A stretch of 5,551 bases of DNA from CALJEL01 sp041082235 (lineage in GTDB: Bacteria; Nitrospirota; Thermodesulfovibrionia; Thermodesulfovibrionales; CALJEL01): assembly GCA_041082235.1 (NCBI GenBank), contig JBDOIG010000067.1:1-5551 (forward strand). Reading direction: 5' to 3'. The notes beneath the pieces are model-generated. The model saw only the letters and a program-made list of their open reading frames with translations. It searched no databases and was not told where the DNA came from. Made by a program: the position numbers and the translations under genes. Of this stretch, positions 5,547 to 5,551 are shown one piece after another; position 1 is the stretch's first letter, and each line of letters begins with the position of its first letter.

Positions 5547-5551
5547 GTTTT
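5527..5551 (+). repeat. Perfect 9-bp hairpin with T-run at the window edge
   Basis: CCTGCACCT (5527-5535) pairs fully with AGGTGTAGG (5539-5547), with one G.U pair in RNA and a 3-nt ACG loop, and at least four T follow to the edge. It looks like an intrinsic terminator and contains the stop codon of the transposase fragment. A palindromic repeat inserted in the transposase gene, or one CRISPR repeat unit, cannot be excluded because the sequence stops here. Confidence 0.5.

Larger units (their letters stand above)
5184..5551 (+). mobile_element. Left end and 5' part of an insertion-sequence-like element
   Basis: A transposase N-terminus (5310 onward) is preceded by about 126 bp with three TGTCA motifs (5184, 5225, 5251). 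Two of them are in 25-bp near-repeats. Repeated motifs outside a transposase gene are typical transposase binding sites at IS ends. The outer boundary at 5184 is a guess: the element begins with TG if it starts there, but no target duplication or opposite inverted repeat is in the window. The right end is outside the window. Confidence 0.5.

Noticed and set aside
5500..5551. Start of a CRISPR array at the right edge (palindromic CCTGCACCT...AGGTGTAGG)
   Set aside because: Only one copy is visible and there is no second repeat or spacer, so it cannot be called; kept only as a hairpin.

Overview
The window looks bacterial: genes are tightly packed, each has a Shine-Dalgarno sequence, and the main genes form an overlapping operon. 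By eye the DNA is moderately AT-rich and uses many AGA/AGG, ATA and AAA codons. The kinase has an HPK4-type H-box (AHDFNN). These traits would fit a Nitrospirota (Thermodesulfovibrio-like) or deltaproteobacterial genome. That placement is an inference from style; no marker gene here fixes the lineage.

Layout. (1) Positions 1-144, minus strand: the N-terminus of a small Cys-rich protein resembling DUF6788, cut by the window edge. (2) Positions 145-308: a divergent intergenic region with a 16-bp palindrome and repeated TGACAAA words. (3) Positions 309-4821, plus strand: a compact three-gene operon of an 876-aa membrane hybrid histidine kinase (HAMP-like linker, GAF, PAS, HisKA, HATPase, receiver), a membrane-anchored thermonuclease-family protein, and a short-form glucose-6-phosphate isomerase. 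Kinase and nuclease overlap by ATGA. The nuclease stop lies inside the pgi ribosome binding site. The operon ends at a strong hairpin with a T-run (4842-4902). (4) Positions 4901-5062, minus strand: a 53-aa CxxC...CC zinc-ribbon-like protein, convergent with pgi. It has its own ribosome binding site, a good sigma-70-type promoter and a leader with a stem-loop. (5) From about 5184 to the end, plus strand: the left end of an insertion-sequence-like element with repeated TGTCA motifs. It is followed by the N-terminal HTH part of a transposase whose frame closes inside a 9-bp hairpin at the right edge.

The three operon products have no obvious shared pathway. The kinase would sense a signal at the membrane and pass phosphate to its own receiver domain. 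The nuclease would act outside the membrane on nucleic acid. Pgi is central carbon metabolism in the cytoplasm. Their tight packing suggests co-transcription and translational coupling rather than one biochemical system. I found no clear undescribed system. The best leads are the small Cys protein with its leader, a possible IS-donated -35 element driving it, the broken transposase with its terminal hairpin, and a hairpin covering the nuclease ribosome binding site.
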